Assembly: GCA_025462645.1 (NCBI GenBank) | Contig: JAOAPB010000101.1 | Span: 62,001 to 126,000 of the forward strand | Direction of reading: 5' to 3' | DNA from: Edaphobacter sp. | Lineage (GTDB): Bacteria; Acidobacteriota; Terriglobia; Terriglobales; Acidobacteriaceae | Length of the DNA: 64,000 nucleotides | Shown here: positions 1 through 8,476 of the stretch, piece after piece | Position numbering within the stretch: position 1 is the first letter of the stretch | Layout of the letters: each line of letters starts with the position of its first letter | Made by a program: the position numbers and the translations under genes | Notes under the pieces: model-generated | Told to the model about the DNA's origin: nothing | What the model saw: the letters and a program-made list of their open reading frames with translations, nothing else | The model's database searches: none

Positions 1-294
1 CGTGGTTGCGATCTTGTAGGAGTGCCCTGAGAGTGGAGCGAAGGTACCGTTCGAGGCGACCGTGCCCGGCCTGTTGGTGCCGGTGCCGCCGTAGTAGTAG
101 CGGTATGAGGGGCGAAAGGGAGAGAGGGTACCGTCGCGTAGTCGACCTTCGGTGGGGTTCTGGCAGAGGTCGTTGTCGACGACGGTGTTCTGTGGGTCGA
201 CGCAGCGCTGCATCTCTGGCTTGCTGCAGCCGGTCGCCATGGCAAGGGCGGCTGCGGCTAGAAGAGGTGCGGCGACTTGGGTGGAGCGTTTCAT
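1..294 (-). CDS. Lipoprotein, 3' end cut by window edge
   Basis: This frame stays open for 98 codons from an ATG at 292-294 to base 1, so the C-terminus lies outside the window. The N-terminus has a short basic start (MKRST), an Ala-rich hydrophobic stretch and a lipobox-like ATGC with the lipid-carrying cysteine at residue 23. A Cys-rich stretch follows (residues 31-44, pattern CVDPQN...VVDNDLC), then a Tyr/Gly/Thr-rich region. This suggests an envelope lipoprotein exported by Sec. The CVD-N-VVD-C spacing recalls small YgiB-like lipoproteins, but that is only a resemblance. No strong ribosome binding site is visible before the ATG. Function unknown. Confidence 0.6.
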   Translation of the reverse strand, partial: MKRSTQVAAPLLAAAALAMATGCSKPEMQRCVDPQNTVVDNDLCQNPTEGRLRDGTLSPFRPSYRYYYGGTGTNRPGTVASNGTFAPLSGHSYKIATT

Positions 295-312
295 TAGGTG
301 TGGATAGAAGTA

Positions 313-753
313 TCAAGAACGAGAGACAGTGCTTCGAGCGCTCGTGGAGATGCGCCCTACTTCGAGTGAAGAAGCTATAACATTGACCACGACTTGCGGA
401 ATGATGCCACCAAAGCTAAGTAGGATTCCGTCTAGATAGCCTTGTTGATTTACTGTCACCCAACCCCAACCGAATTTCTGCTCAACCAGATCTTCCCAGA
501 TATCTCCTTGAGTCACACCGCTATCTTGTATCTCTTTGGAGCCGGAACTACTAATAGTCAAAAAGCTTATCGTGTCATCGTCCACATTCGCGTCCAGTAT
601 CAAGGCTTTCGAATCAAAATCAAGGATGATGCGAGATAGCGATCCATCTTCCTGAATCTGTCGGACGCACTTCAACGTCAAGCCATTCAATTCCTGAAAT
701 GAGGAAAGTAAAGGAAACAATGCCTCAGCGATTTTTATTTTCGCGTTGGCCAT
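313..753 (-). CDS. Hypothetical cytosolic protein, 146 aa
   Basis: The chosen ATG (751-753) gives a protein starting MANAKIKIAEALFPLL and is preceded by GAAAGGAAA at good spacing. An upstream ATG at 787-789 lacks such a site. There is no signal peptide or membrane helix. The sequence alternates acidic beta-strand-like segments (ILDFDSKALILDANVD) with a Gly/Trp-rich stretch near residues 95-115. I do not recognise the family. It lies 19 bases downstream of nothing coding on its own strand except the lipoprotein at 1-294, and it could share a transcript with it. No motif points to an activity. Confidence 0.7.
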   Translation of the reverse strand: MANAKIKIAEALFPLLSSFQELNGLTLKCVRQIQEDGSLSRIILDFDSKALILDANVDDDTISFLTISSSGSKEIQDSGVTQGDIWEDLVEQKFGWGWVTVNQQGYLDGILLSFGGIIPQVVVNVIASSLEVGRISTSARSTVSRS

Positions 754-821
754 TGTTTCCTTTCTCGAATCACTTTTGTAAATGCACACCGATTAGGTTT
801 GATTTCGCCGGATTGCTGATG

Positions 822-2003
822 CTATTTCGCGTGTGCGGCGAAGAGCTTTTGCGCGGCGATTAGGCCTTTGCCGAATTCGAAGTTGGGCAGCGGGAGTTTT
901 GCGGCTATGGCAACCTGTTCGAGTGCGCCGATGATGGCAATGGTGTCCATGTAGTCGAAGAAGCCGATGTGGGCGATGCGGAAGAGGGAGCCCTTCATCT
1001 CGCCCTGGCCGTCGGTGACGATGGCGGCGAACTTCGACTTGAGGCCCTTGACGATGACTCCGGAATCGGTGCCCTCGGGGGCCAGAATGGCCGTAGCGGC
1101 AGCGGCCTCGTAGCCCTTGGGGGCGAAGAGCTTCAGGCCCATGGCCTCGGCTGCGGCGCGGGTCATGGCGGCGCAGGTCTCAGCGTTGTCGACGAGCTTC
1201 TTGCGGCCTTCGGCTAGGTTGCCTTCGGCCTGCCCGGCGATGTAGTCGAGCGAGGCTCCGAGGGCGGCGATGAGGGCGACCGATGGGGTGTAGGCGGACT
1301 CGCCCTTGGCGGCGTTCTTGCGCTCCTTGCGGAGGTCGAAGTAGTAGCGCGGGTTGTAGGTGGCCTCCATGCGGTCCCAGGCGCGCTGGCTGATAGCGAT
1401 GTAGGCGAGACCCGGGGGGATCATGACGGCCTTCTGCGAGCCGCCGATGAAGACGTCCACACCCCAGCCGTCCATGTCGAGATGGGTGGTGCCGAGGCCG
1501 GTGATGGCGTCGACGATGAGGAGGGCCTCGGAGTTCTCGGCCTTGAGGAGCTTGGCGATGCCTTCGATGTCGTGGCGGACGCCAGTGGAGGACTCGGTGG
1601 CCTGGACGAAGACGGCGCGGGTCTCGAGCTTGAGGGCGGCTTTGACCTGATCGAGGGTGAAGGTGCTGCCGTAGGGGGCTTCAACGACGTCTACGTGGCA
1701 GCCGAAGGCCTTGGTAATGCCGCTCCAGCGCTCGCCGAACTTGCCGGCGGTCAGGACAAGAACGCGGTCTCCGGGAGACGTGAGGTTAGAGACGGAGGCT
1801 TCCATGGCTCCGGTTCCTCCGCTCGAGAGGATGATGACGTCGTTCTTGGTGCCGACGAACTCCTTGAGCTGGGCGAGGACACGGGTGTAGAGGGCGCGGA
1901 ATTCGGGGGTTCTGTGGTGGATGTCTGCGGCAGCCATTGCAAACTGGGCGGCGGGAAGGAGGGGCGTCGGACCAGGGGTGAACAGGCGAGTTTTGCGAAT
2001 CAT
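822..2003 (-). CDS. Class V aminotransferase (alanine-glyoxylate / serine-pyruvate type)
   Basis: A PLP-dependent transaminase of 393 residues, the usual length for the alanine-glyoxylate / serine-glyoxylate group. Visible landmarks are the N-terminal PGPTP (10-14) and the phosphate-binding SGGTGAMEAS (61-70). Asp165, in VDAITG, should contact the pyridine nitrogen. GGSQK places the Schiff-base lysine at 191 and is followed by PPGLA. The enzyme is soluble. Family members transfer an amino group between serine or alanine and glyoxylate or pyruvate, and some archaeal or cyanobacterial relatives have other roles, so the substrate is inferred. The gene stands alone, divergent from the YqeY-like gene at 2108. 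Confidence 0.88.
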   Translation of the reverse strand: MIRKTRLFTPGPTPLLPAAQFAMAAADIHHRTPEFRALYTRVLAQLKEFVGTKNDVIILSSGGTGAMEASVSNLTSPGDRVLVLTAGKFGERWSGITKAFGCHVDVVEAPYGSTFTLDQVKAALKLETRAVFVQATESSTGVRHDIEGIAKLLKAENSEALLIVDAITGLGTTHLDMDGWGVDVFIGGSQKAVMIPPGLAYIAISQRAWDRMEATYNPRYYFDLRKERKNAAKGESAYTPSVALIAALGASLDYIAGQAEGNLAEGRKKLVDNAETCAAMTRAAAEAMGLKLFAPKGYEAAAATAILAPEGTDSGVIVKGLKSKFAAIVTDGQGEMKGSLFRIAHIGFFDYMDTIAIIGALEQVAIAAKLPLPNFEFGKGLIAAQKLFAAHAK

Positions 2004-2107
2004 GTTGTTATTGTATCGAGTCGAGGGGTTGGGACGTCGGAGCCTGCGATGGTTATGCGAACTTATAATCTAATCAAATAATCGAAGGCGATGGCTGAGA
2101 GGGATTG

Positions 2108-2575
2108 ATGACGATTGGCGAGAGGGTGCAAGCGGATATTGTCGTGGCGATGAAGGCTCGCGATGAGCATAAGCTGACGACGCTGCGGATGGTGAAGTCC
2201 GCGCTGAAGAATAAAGAGATCGATAAACGCGAGAGGCTGACGGATGCGGAGGAGACGCAGATTCTGACGACGCTGATCAAGCAGCGGAAGGAGTCGGTGG
2301 AGTCGTTTACGAAGGGCAATCGGCCGGAGCTGGCGGAGAAGGAGCGGGTGGAGATTGGCCTGATCGAGACCTATCTGCCGCAGGCTGCGGGCGAGGATGA
2401 GATTCGTGCGGTGGTGCAGGCGGCGATTGCGCAGATCGCCGAGGGCGGGGCAAAGCCGGGGCCGAAGGATATGGGCTCGGTGATGAAGGGTGTGCAACAG
2501 CGGATTCAGGCCGGCGGTCTTCGCGCGGATGGAAGGCTGGTGAGTGAGTTGGTGAAGGCGGAGCTGGCGAAATAG
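2108..2575 (+). CDS. GatB/YqeY domain protein, 155 aa
   Basis: A YqeY-type protein of typical length. It opens with TIGERVQADIVVAMKARDE and has the helical core KSALKNKEIDKR. It then shows the family-typical KQRKESVESFTKGNRPELAEKE and ETYLPQ, and ends in a small helical domain (residues 95-155) resembling the tRNA-binding tail of GatB. YqeY proteins are presumed to help aminoacyl-tRNA or amidotransferase functions, but the exact role is not settled. The ATG at 2108 follows AGAGGG. A TTG three bases earlier is the only alternative. It is divergent from the aminotransferase, and no operon partner follows. Confidence 0.85.
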   Translation: MTIGERVQADIVVAMKARDEHKLTTLRMVKSALKNKEIDKRERLTDAEETQILTTLIKQRKESVESFTKGNRPELAEKERVEIGLIETYLPQAAGEDEIRAVVQAAIAQIAEGGAKPGPKDMGSVMKGVQQRIQAGGLRADGRLVSELVKAELAK

Positions 2576-2728
2576 CGGGTGGTTTCGACCTTGTGTTCGG
2601 GTCGTCGTTCGTCAGGATTATCCCCGGGTCGCCGAGAGTCGATTCCCAATGTTGCCGGTAAGAACATTCGCGAGCGTTCTGTTTCAAAAAAAGTTGTTGG
2701 CATAATTACGGCGGATTAGAATCGGCGG

Positions 2729-4270
2729 ATGCAAAAAGTAGCTGTCATCGGTGCGGGTCCGGGAGGACTGGCGACCGCTCGGTACTTGAGATCGGAAGGC
2801 CTGGAGCCAATCATCTTTGAGCAGGGCGAGCGTATCGGCGGCCAGTGGAGCGCGGATCCCGGCCATAGCGGCGTTTGGCCCGGCATGCGAACCAACACCA
2901 GCCGCATCATGACTTCGTTCAGCGATCTACCGCACGATGCCGACTCGCCCACCTATCCGACCAATGAGGCGATGGGCGAATACCTGCAGCGTTACGCGGA
3001 GCTGTTCGACCTCACCTCTCGTGTCCGGATGAAGACACCAGTGCGCGAACTCCGTCGCGGTGCGAATCATGCCTGGACTGTGCGAACCGATGCCGGCGAG
3101 GAGCAATTCGAGCAGGTCGTGATTGCTTCCGGCCGCTATCATAAGCCGGCGAGTCCCAATGTTCCCGGGCTGCAATCCTTCTCCGGTGCAGGCGGCGTGA
3201 GCCATGCCTTTTCTTACAAGCGTCCCGAAGACTATCGTGGCCTGCGGGTTCTTGTTGCCGGATGCAGCATCAGCTCCTTGGAGATTGCGAGCGACCTTGC
3301 AACCCTTGGCGCCGCACACGTCGTCGTCACCAATCGCAAGCAGCGCTACGTGCTGCCGAAGCTCGTCACCGGGGTGCCCCTGGACCACGTGGCTTTCACC
3401 CGCTTCTCCGCACTGGCCGAGGAGTCGTTCCCCCTGGCGGCTGTGGGGGATGAACTGAAACGGTTCGTGCTCGGCGCGGCAGGAAGTCCAGAGCAGTTCG
3501 GGGCTCCAAAGCCTAAGGACAATATCTTTGAGGCCAACGTCACACAGAGCCAGTTCTTCCTTCCCCTGGTGGCCGAAGGCCGCATCAAGGTCAAACCGTG
3601 GATCGAGTCTGTCGAAGGCAGGACCGTGCGCTTCTCCGATGGCAGTGCCGAGGTATTCGACGCTATTCTCTTCGGCACCGGCTATGATCTGCATCTTCCA
3701 TTCTTGAGCGAGGACGTCCGCAGAACTCTGGACGCGGATGCGCACCACCTGGACCTTCACAAATTCACCTTCCATCCGGAGCTACCCGGCCTGGCCTTCG
3801 TCGGATTGTTCGAGTTGGTCGGCCCGTACTATCCCGTCCTTGAACTGCAGGCCCGTTGGGTTGCGTATACCCTTAGCGGTGCCCAAGCTGCTCCTTCAAA
3901 GGATGAACTCGAAGCCGGCATAGCAGCGTATCGTGCGCGCCGGGGTGGTCCACAATCCCTGACCAACCATGCTGCGGCATTGCTCTTCTCACGCGCCGCC
4001 GGAGTGGAGCCCGAACTCGAGCGTTGGCCCGATCTCGCTCGCCCGCTGATGTTCGGCCCTCTCACCCCGATGTCGTTCCGCATGAGTGGCCACGATAGCC
4101 TTCCGGAGGCACCTCAGCGCTTTGCCGCAGAAGCCCGGGCCTTCGGTTGTACGCCGTCCAACCAACTGACGCCAATGCACATCGGGCAACTGCAGGCGCT
4201 TGCCAATGCCCGCGGCGACGAGGCGTTCAGTCGGTACGTTGCAGCCGTTGCTCCAGCCGGATCAAACTGA
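2729..4270 (+). CDS. Flavin-containing monooxygenase-like NAD(P)/FAD oxidoreductase
   Basis: The 513-residue protein starts with an FAD-binding fold: VAVIGAGPGG (GxGxxG at 8-13), the ribose-binding acid Glu31, and GGQW at 37-40 as in flavin monooxygenases. The linker motif ASGRYHKP sits at about 133-140. The second dinucleotide fold reads VLVAGCSISS (175-183), where the usual GxGxSG is degenerate (Gly-Cys-Ser-Ile-Ser-Ser), so the NADPH site may be altered. A typical FGTGYDLHLPFL near residue 316 supports the family. Likely role: NADPH- and O2-dependent oxygenation of a soft nucleophile, or a Baeyer-Villiger-type reaction. The substrate is unknown. The ribosome binding site is weak and the gene is apparently monocistronic. 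Confidence 0.82.
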   Translation: MQKVAVIGAGPGGLATARYLRSEGLEPIIFEQGERIGGQWSADPGHSGVWPGMRTNTSRIMTSFSDLPHDADSPTYPTNEAMGEYLQRYAELFDLTSRVRMKTPVRELRRGANHAWTVRTDAGEEQFEQVVIASGRYHKPASPNVPGLQSFSGAGGVSHAFSYKRPEDYRGLRVLVAGCSISSLEIASDLATLGAAHVVVTNRKQRYVLPKLVTGVPLDHVAFTRFSALAEESFPLAAVGDELKRFVLGAAGSPEQFGAPKPKDNIFEANVTQSQFFLPLVAEGRIKVKPWIESVEGRTVRFSDGSAEVFDAILFGTGYDLHLPFLSEDVRRTLDADAHHLDLHKFTFHPELPGLAFVGLFELVGPYYPVLELQARWVAYTLSGAQAAPSKDELEAGIAAYRARRGGPQSLTNHAAALLFSRAAGVEPELERWPDLARPLMFGPLTPMSFRMSGHDSLPEAPQRFAAEARAFGCTPSNQLTPMHIGQLQALANARGDEAFSRYVAAVAPAGSN

Positions 4271-4349
4271 ACCACTCCCTTTGCTGTTTGTTTTGATTGC
4301 CTTGCCGTTGAGGCCAGGAGTATAGTCCTCGGCCACGAGGTAACAAGCC

Positions 4350-4805
4350 ATGCGAAAGCTCCTCTGTGCATTCGTGCTATTGGCCTTCGCGACCCCGCTC
4401 CTGGCAAAGAATCCCTTTGTAGGGACGTGGACGCTCAACTCAGAAAAGTCGGAGTATACGACCGGCAGTCCAGCAAAGAATGTGACGATCGTTATTGAAG
4501 AGCAAGGCCCCAATCTTCAGGTGACTGTTAACGGCACCAACAACGACGGTTCGCCGATTTCTGTGAAATATATGGTTCCGACCCAAGGCGGGATGGGTAC
4601 CGTCCAAGAGGGCGACTTCGACAGTATTAACTCCAAGCAGATCAGCGATCACGTTCGCGAGAATAGCTACATGAAGAACGGGAAAGAGATCAGAACCCGA
4701 AGGTTTGTTGTCTCTGGGGACGGGAAGACCATGAGGTCGTCACAGAAGGGAACCAGCGTCGCAGGCAAGCCCGTGGTCGGGACAGACGTCTTCGACAAAC
4801 AGTAG
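4350..4805 (+). CDS. Exported lipocalin-like hypothetical protein, 151 aa
   Basis: A signal peptide is clear: MRKLLCAFVLLAFATPLLA, with cleavage before KNPFVGTW. The mature part begins with the FVGTWTLNSEKSEY motif seen at the start of many small lipocalin-like or DUF-type secreted proteins of Acidobacteria, followed by beta-strand-rich segments (VTIVIEEQG, LQVTVNGT, RRFVVSGDGKTM). No catalytic residues are evident. The protein is probably periplasmic. It lies convergent with the gene at 4852-5688 and 46 bases from it. Ligand and role unknown. Confidence 0.75.
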   Translation: MRKLLCAFVLLAFATPLLAKNPFVGTWTLNSEKSEYTTGSPAKNVTIVIEEQGPNLQVTVNGTNNDGSPISVKYMVPTQGGMGTVQEGDFDSINSKQISDHVRENSYMKNGKEIRTRRFVVSGDGKTMRSSQKGTSVAGKPVVGTDVFDKQ

Positions 4806-4851
4806 CTTTGCCGGAATGAAAGCTTGTAACGAGTTGGTTGGCTCTCTCCAG

Positions 4852-5688
4852 CTATTTCTTGACGCACTTTATTGTGGATGTGCCGTTTGGGTCGGAGATC
4901 CGGACGGCAGTAAAGCCAGGGTCACAGTGTGGGCTGGAGCTGGCAGCGGGCTTGACCGCAGCGGGTGCAACTGACTTGGCCTCTTTGAGGCAGTGGGCCG
5001 ATACCTTGATGGTGAATTGAAAGTTGGTGGGCAGCTCGGCAGGTTGTGTGAGCCTGACTTGAAGCTTATGACCGGCGGGCAGCTGCTTTCCGACGTGGAT
5101 CGGAGGGTAGACGACAGACTTCCAGGAGTTCCAGTCCGTTGGGAGGTCGGCCAGCTTTGTCCTTGTGGTGACGTCCCAGAGGGACAAGGGAATGGGGAGA
5201 GTCGTGGGGGTTCCGGCTGTGGTGGTGTAGTCCACCGAATTGAGGCTGCATGCCGAGGCCAGGGTAAGGGCTGTCGCGCTGGATGGGGAGAGGCCGACCG
5301 TTGAACCGATAAAGAGAGGAAGCGGGCCGGTCGCTTTTGACGGCCATACGCCGTTCCCTGAACTGAAGGAAATGTCGGTGAATGCTGCTCCAGAGAGGGC
5401 GTCGGCTGCGGCGGTGGCCGGGGTTGCGGCTGGCTTCGGGGTGTGGGCCGGGTCCGGGGGAGGCACTCCCTCGTTATTGGTTGTGCCCATTGCGCCTACG
5501 ACCTTGCCAGTGGGTACGGTGTAGTAGCAGTCGGTACAGCCTGGTACGGGTGGCTGAAAACGATTGGGCATCTGCTGAATCGCGGGAGGGACGGGACCGG
5601 CGTTGACATCAGGGCTCTTGCTCGTCTGGGCGAAGACTACCGCGGGCGCCATAGAGAGGAGTGTGACCGCTAGAAGCCTGAGACCCAT
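4852..5688 (-). CDS. Exported Pro/Ala-rich hypothetical protein, 278 aa
   Basis: The ATG at 5686-5688 is preceded by GGGAGGAG. The N-terminus is a signal peptide (MGLRLLAVTLLSMAPAVVFA), followed by a Pro-rich linker with a CxxC pair (CTDC, residues 51-54) and a low-complexity Ala/Thr/Pro stretch (about 75-95). The central part (about 100-240) looks beta-rich and includes a Cys in LASACSLN. The tail carries two more cysteines. Disulfides and a periplasmic or extracellular location are likely. I do not recognise the family, and the neighbours give no functional hint. Confidence 0.72.
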   Translation of the reverse strand: MGLRLLAVTLLSMAPAVVFAQTSKSPDVNAGPVPPAIQQMPNRFQPPVPGCTDCYYTVPTGKVVGAMGTTNNEGVPPPDPAHTPKPAATPATAAADALSGAAFTDISFSSGNGVWPSKATGPLPLFIGSTVGLSPSSATALTLASACSLNSVDYTTTAGTPTTLPIPLSLWDVTTRTKLADLPTDWNSWKSVVYPPIHVGKQLPAGHKLQVRLTQPAELPTNFQFTIKVSAHCLKEAKSVAPAAVKPAASSSPHCDPGFTAVRISDPNGTSTIKCVKK

Positions 5689-6046
5689 AATGTTTCTCCT
5701 CCCTATCTTACCGATGGGCTCTTACCTGCGTGATCGACTTGAGGGGATAGTTTAAACAGCTTGCAAAGTTGCGATGTCTGCGTGTTATATGTTCCTCACA
5801 CATTCGAGCGGCGAATCTGAAGCGGTTGGTCGCGCAAAAGAGAAGTGTCAAGTGCCTGCAAGCCGAATGGTCACCGTAAATACCTCATTTAATAGCCTTT
5901 AGACGAGTTTCTGGTTTGGCATATTAGTTATGGTCCCGTTGCTATTCTTATAAGAGGTAGCAAAAACTAAAGAGAAAGAGATCACTGTGGGAGGGACGCC
6001 GAGGGCGGGCTCTCCCGTTTTGCTTTGGACAGGAGAGGAAAGAGCA
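5689..6046. promoter_or_regulatory. Divergent intergenic region with a 6-bp inverted repeat and a GC-rich hairpin before the lysozyme
   Basis: No gene seen. The region separates the exported protein (leftward) from the lysozyme gene (rightward) and must carry both promoters. It contains an inverted repeat TTGCTA (5939-5944) / TAGCAA (5958-5963) around CTTATAAG. At about 5989-6016 a GC-rich stretch with GGGAG/CTCCC arms is followed by GTTTTGCTTT, which resembles an imperfect intrinsic terminator or attenuator in the lysozyme leader. These are visual calls only. Confidence 0.35.
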
Positions 6047-6490
6047 ATGGCGAAATTTACTTATAGCGATGCGGGTTTTGCGCTTACGAAGAACTTTGAA
6101 GGTGTGATGCTCTCTGCCTATGCGGATCAGGGCGGGGTTTGGACGGTAGGCTACGGCCATACAGGGCCGGGGGTTCATGCAGGGCTAACGATTACTCAGG
6201 AGCAGGCGGATATCTTTCTGCATAGCGATATTGCCGGAGCAGTGGCGTGCGTCAACAAGCTGGTGACCGGGAAGATCAACCAGAACCAGTTCGATGCCCT
6301 GGTGGACTTTGTGTTCAATCTGGGATGTGCGAGCCTGGCGACTTCGACACTGCTGCGGGATGTGAATTCGGGGAACTTCAATGATGCGTCGGGTCAGTTC
6401 CTGCGTTGGGACCATATTGGACGGGTTGTCATTCCGGGTCTGACGCGGCGGCGGCAGGCGGAGGCGACGTTGTTTAGTACTCCAGCCTGA
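6047..6490 (+). CDS. Phage-type lysozyme (GH24), 147 aa
   Basis: A compact glycoside hydrolase family 24 muramidase that would cleave the MurNAc-GlcNAc bond of peptidoglycan. The T4-lysozyme-type catalytic set is present with exact spacing: Glu18 (FEG), Asp27 (YADQGG) and Thr33 (WTVGYGHT). Later family landmarks are FDALVDFVFNLG and FLRWDH...GLTRRR. The start at 6047 gives MAKFTYSD and has AGGAAAG just upstream. There is no signal peptide, so it would need a holin-like or other exit route, or act on lysis. No phage genes surround it, which suggests a domesticated or effector-type enzyme. Confidence 0.88.
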   Translation: MAKFTYSDAGFALTKNFEGVMLSAYADQGGVWTVGYGHTGPGVHAGLTITQEQADIFLHSDIAGAVACVNKLVTGKINQNQFDALVDFVFNLGCASLATSTLLRDVNSGNFNDASGQFLRWDHIGRVVIPGLTRRRQAEATLFSTPA

Positions 6491-6506
6491 GGATTTAACC
6501 GCGGGG

Positions 6507-8384
6507 CTAGCGCTTCTGGGACCAGCTTATCTCGGTTCCGGCCATGATAGTGCGGCCCTGCAAGGGGACTCCGGGGATCTCCTGGTAGTTGGTGTTGCTG
6601 AGATTGAGGAGTCGGAGGTAGGGGCGGAGATGGCCGGTGTTGCGAGCGAGGGAGAGGTTCCAGAGGGGATAGGGGGTCTGGGTGGTCTTCTGGAGGATGG
6701 CGAGCTGGTTCTGGATGGTCAACTGATGGAGTTTTGCTGGTAGCGGACCACTCCACGCAAAGAGGGCGCTTTGGGCGGCGTAGTTGAAGGTGTACTCGGA
6801 GATGAGGCCGGGAGGTGGGGAGGTGGCCTGGACGGCGGTGTAGTTGAGCTGGAGCTGCTGGCTGGCAGGGAGGCGGAGGCGGAGGGAGGCTTCGGCTCCG
6901 GTGTAGGCGAAGTTGGCTACGTTGGTGGCCTGCCAGGGCTTGGTGAGGTCGTATTTGGAGTAGTCGATTCCATTCTTCTGGCGGAGGCGAAAGGCGGTGG
7001 CGGTGAGGGTGAAGGGGGCGCGGGAGGGGGTCCAGTCGGCTCCGGCCTCGTAGCTCCAGGAGGACTCGGGCTTGAGGCTTGGGTTGCCGATGGTGGAGGG
7101 GTCGGAGTAGTAGAGGTCGAGGTAGGTGGGGAGGCGGAAGCCGTGGCCGATGGAGGCTCGGGCACGGAGGGTGGAGGTAATGGTGAGGGCCGCGGCGAGA
7201 TTGGGGGAGAAAACGGATTCTCCTCCGGAGAAGACCTGTTCGCGGGCTCCGAGGGAGAGGGAGAGTCGGCCTAAGGAGCGGAGGGAGAGGTTGGCGTAGC
7301 CGGCTGCCTGGTTGCGGGCGTGCTTGCCGAGGTTGGTGCTGACGATGGAGTCGCCGTTGGCCTCGAGGCCGTAGGAGAGAGTGGTGTTGGAGCCGATGGG
7401 GTCGGCTCGACGGAGGGCGGACTGCCAGGCGGTGGTGACGTGGTTGTTGCGGTAGTAGTTGGGGCGATCGAGGAGGAGGACGAAGAGGTCGGTGTGGCGG
7501 CGGTAGGCGTAGCTGGCTGCGGTGCGCGCTCCGAGCTGCTGCTGGATGGAGGCGAACCATCCCTTGGTGCGCTCCCAGGAGTCGTAGGGGCCGTAGAACT
7601 GGTTGGCTCCGTAGGGGCGGTCGCTGGTGGCGAGGAGGATGTCGGTCGTGTATTGGGGGTCGCCGGGCTTCAGGTTAAACCAGGTCTCGGAGGCCAGGGC
7701 GTTGCTGGAGTAGTTGCGGTCGGGGATGAAGCCGTTGGAGGTGTCGCGGCTGGCCGTGAGCTGCTCGGAGAAGGGTTTGGAGGCGTAGTCGGCGCGGAGA
7801 TGCTGCTCGAGGGAGCCGTAGTTTCCGGCGCCGAGCCTGGCGGCGAGGCTGATGGTGCTGGGGCGTTCGGTGATGAGGTTGACGGCTCCGCCGATGGCGT
7901 CGGAGCCGTAGAAGGTGGAGCCGGAGCCGTGTAGGACTTCGATGCGGGAGATGGCTTCGAGAGGGACAGGGATATCGAGGTTGAGATGGCCGGTCTCGGG
8001 ATCGTTGATGCGGAGGCCGTTGAGGAGGATGAGGGACTGCTCGAAGGTGGTGCCGCGGATGGAGAGGTCGGCCTGGACGCCGTTTGGGCTGCGGGCCTGG
8101 AGGTTGAGGGAGGGGTCCTGGCGGAGGTAGTCGGTGAAGTTGTTGAAGAGGAGGGGCTGGTCGCGGGTGTCGAGGACGGTGACGGAGCGGTTGCTCTCGG
8201 AGAGGGGGATGGGCTCGATGGTGGTGGAGACGGAGACTGTCTGTTGGATGGGGGTTGGCTTTGACGCGGGTGACTGGGTGCCTTGCTGGGCAAAGGCGCT
8301 GGCGGCGCAGAGGCAGAGGGACAGGAGCCAGTGGCTCTTCGGCAATGTCTTGCTCTGTCGTTCTTGTGGGTTGTGGTGCGTCAT
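6507..8384 (-). CDS. TonB-dependent outer-membrane receptor (BtuB-like)
   Basis: 625 residues. The N-terminus has a signal peptide (LSLCLCAASAFA) after about 18 polar residues. A plug domain follows (about 65-175), with VTVLDTRDQPLLFNNFTDYLRQ, SIRGTTFEQSLILLNG and the typical IEVLHGSGSTFYGSDAIGGAVNLIT. The rest is a beta-barrel ending in an aromatic-poor SQKR tail. The closest recognisable group is the BtuB/colicin-I type that imports cobalamin or siderophores using TonB energy, but I cannot assign the ligand. No cobalamin riboswitch was recognised upstream. The gene is divergent from a MarR regulator, which may control it. Confidence 0.85.
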   Translation of the reverse strand: MTHHNPQERQSKTLPKSHWLLSLCLCAASAFAQQGTQSPASKPTPIQQTVSVSTTIEPIPLSESNRSVTVLDTRDQPLLFNNFTDYLRQDPSLNLQARSPNGVQADLSIRGTTFEQSLILLNGLRINDPETGHLNLDIPVPLEAISRIEVLHGSGSTFYGSDAIGGAVNLITERPSTISLAARLGAGNYGSLEQHLRADYASKPFSEQLTASRDTSNGFIPDRNYSSNALASETWFNLKPGDPQYTTDILLATSDRPYGANQFYGPYDSWERTKGWFASIQQQLGARTAASYAYRRHTDLFVLLLDRPNYYRNNHVTTAWQSALRRADPIGSNTTLSYGLEANGDSIVSTNLGKHARNQAAGYANLSLRSLGRLSLSLGAREQVFSGGESVFSPNLAAALTITSTLRARASIGHGFRLPTYLDLYYSDPSTIGNPSLKPESSWSYEAGADWTPSRAPFTLTATAFRLRQKNGIDYSKYDLTKPWQATNVANFAYTGAEASLRLRLPASQQLQLNYTAVQATSPPPGLISEYTFNYAAQSALFAWSGPLPAKLHQLTIQNQLAILQKTTQTPYPLWNLSLARNTGHLRPYLRLLNLSNTNYQEIPGVPLQGRTIMAGTEISWSQKR

Positions 8385-8476
8385 AGGGAGATCATCGGTT
8401 CAATTGCGGAGCTTGTGGGGATAGTTTTGTTCTATTGTAAGTAGTTGACTCTATAAACTATATAATCGACTGCGAT
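8385..8476. promoter_or_regulatory. TonB receptor / marR divergent control region
   Basis: The 92 bases between the two start codons are AT-rich near the MarR gene. They hold a TATAAT box at 8461-8466 only 11 bases before the MarR ATG, and a spaced inverted repeat TAGTT (8442-8446) / AACTA (8456-8460) overlapping it. That arrangement suits autoregulation by a MarR dimer that also controls the receptor. The -35 element is unclear. Confidence 0.4.

Noticed and set aside
6-380. Rightward 124-codon frame at the window start
   Set aside because: It is the antisense shadow of the lipoprotein gene (1-294), with no start signal and an Arg/Cys-rich composition.
6394-7560. Long Pro/Arg/His-rich leftward frame
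   Set aside because: An alternative frame inside the TonB receptor gene; the composition is an artefact of GC-rich codons.
8435-8466. TTGTAA/TATAAT as a classical promoter for the MarR gene
   Set aside because: The spacing is about 20 bases, too long for confidence.
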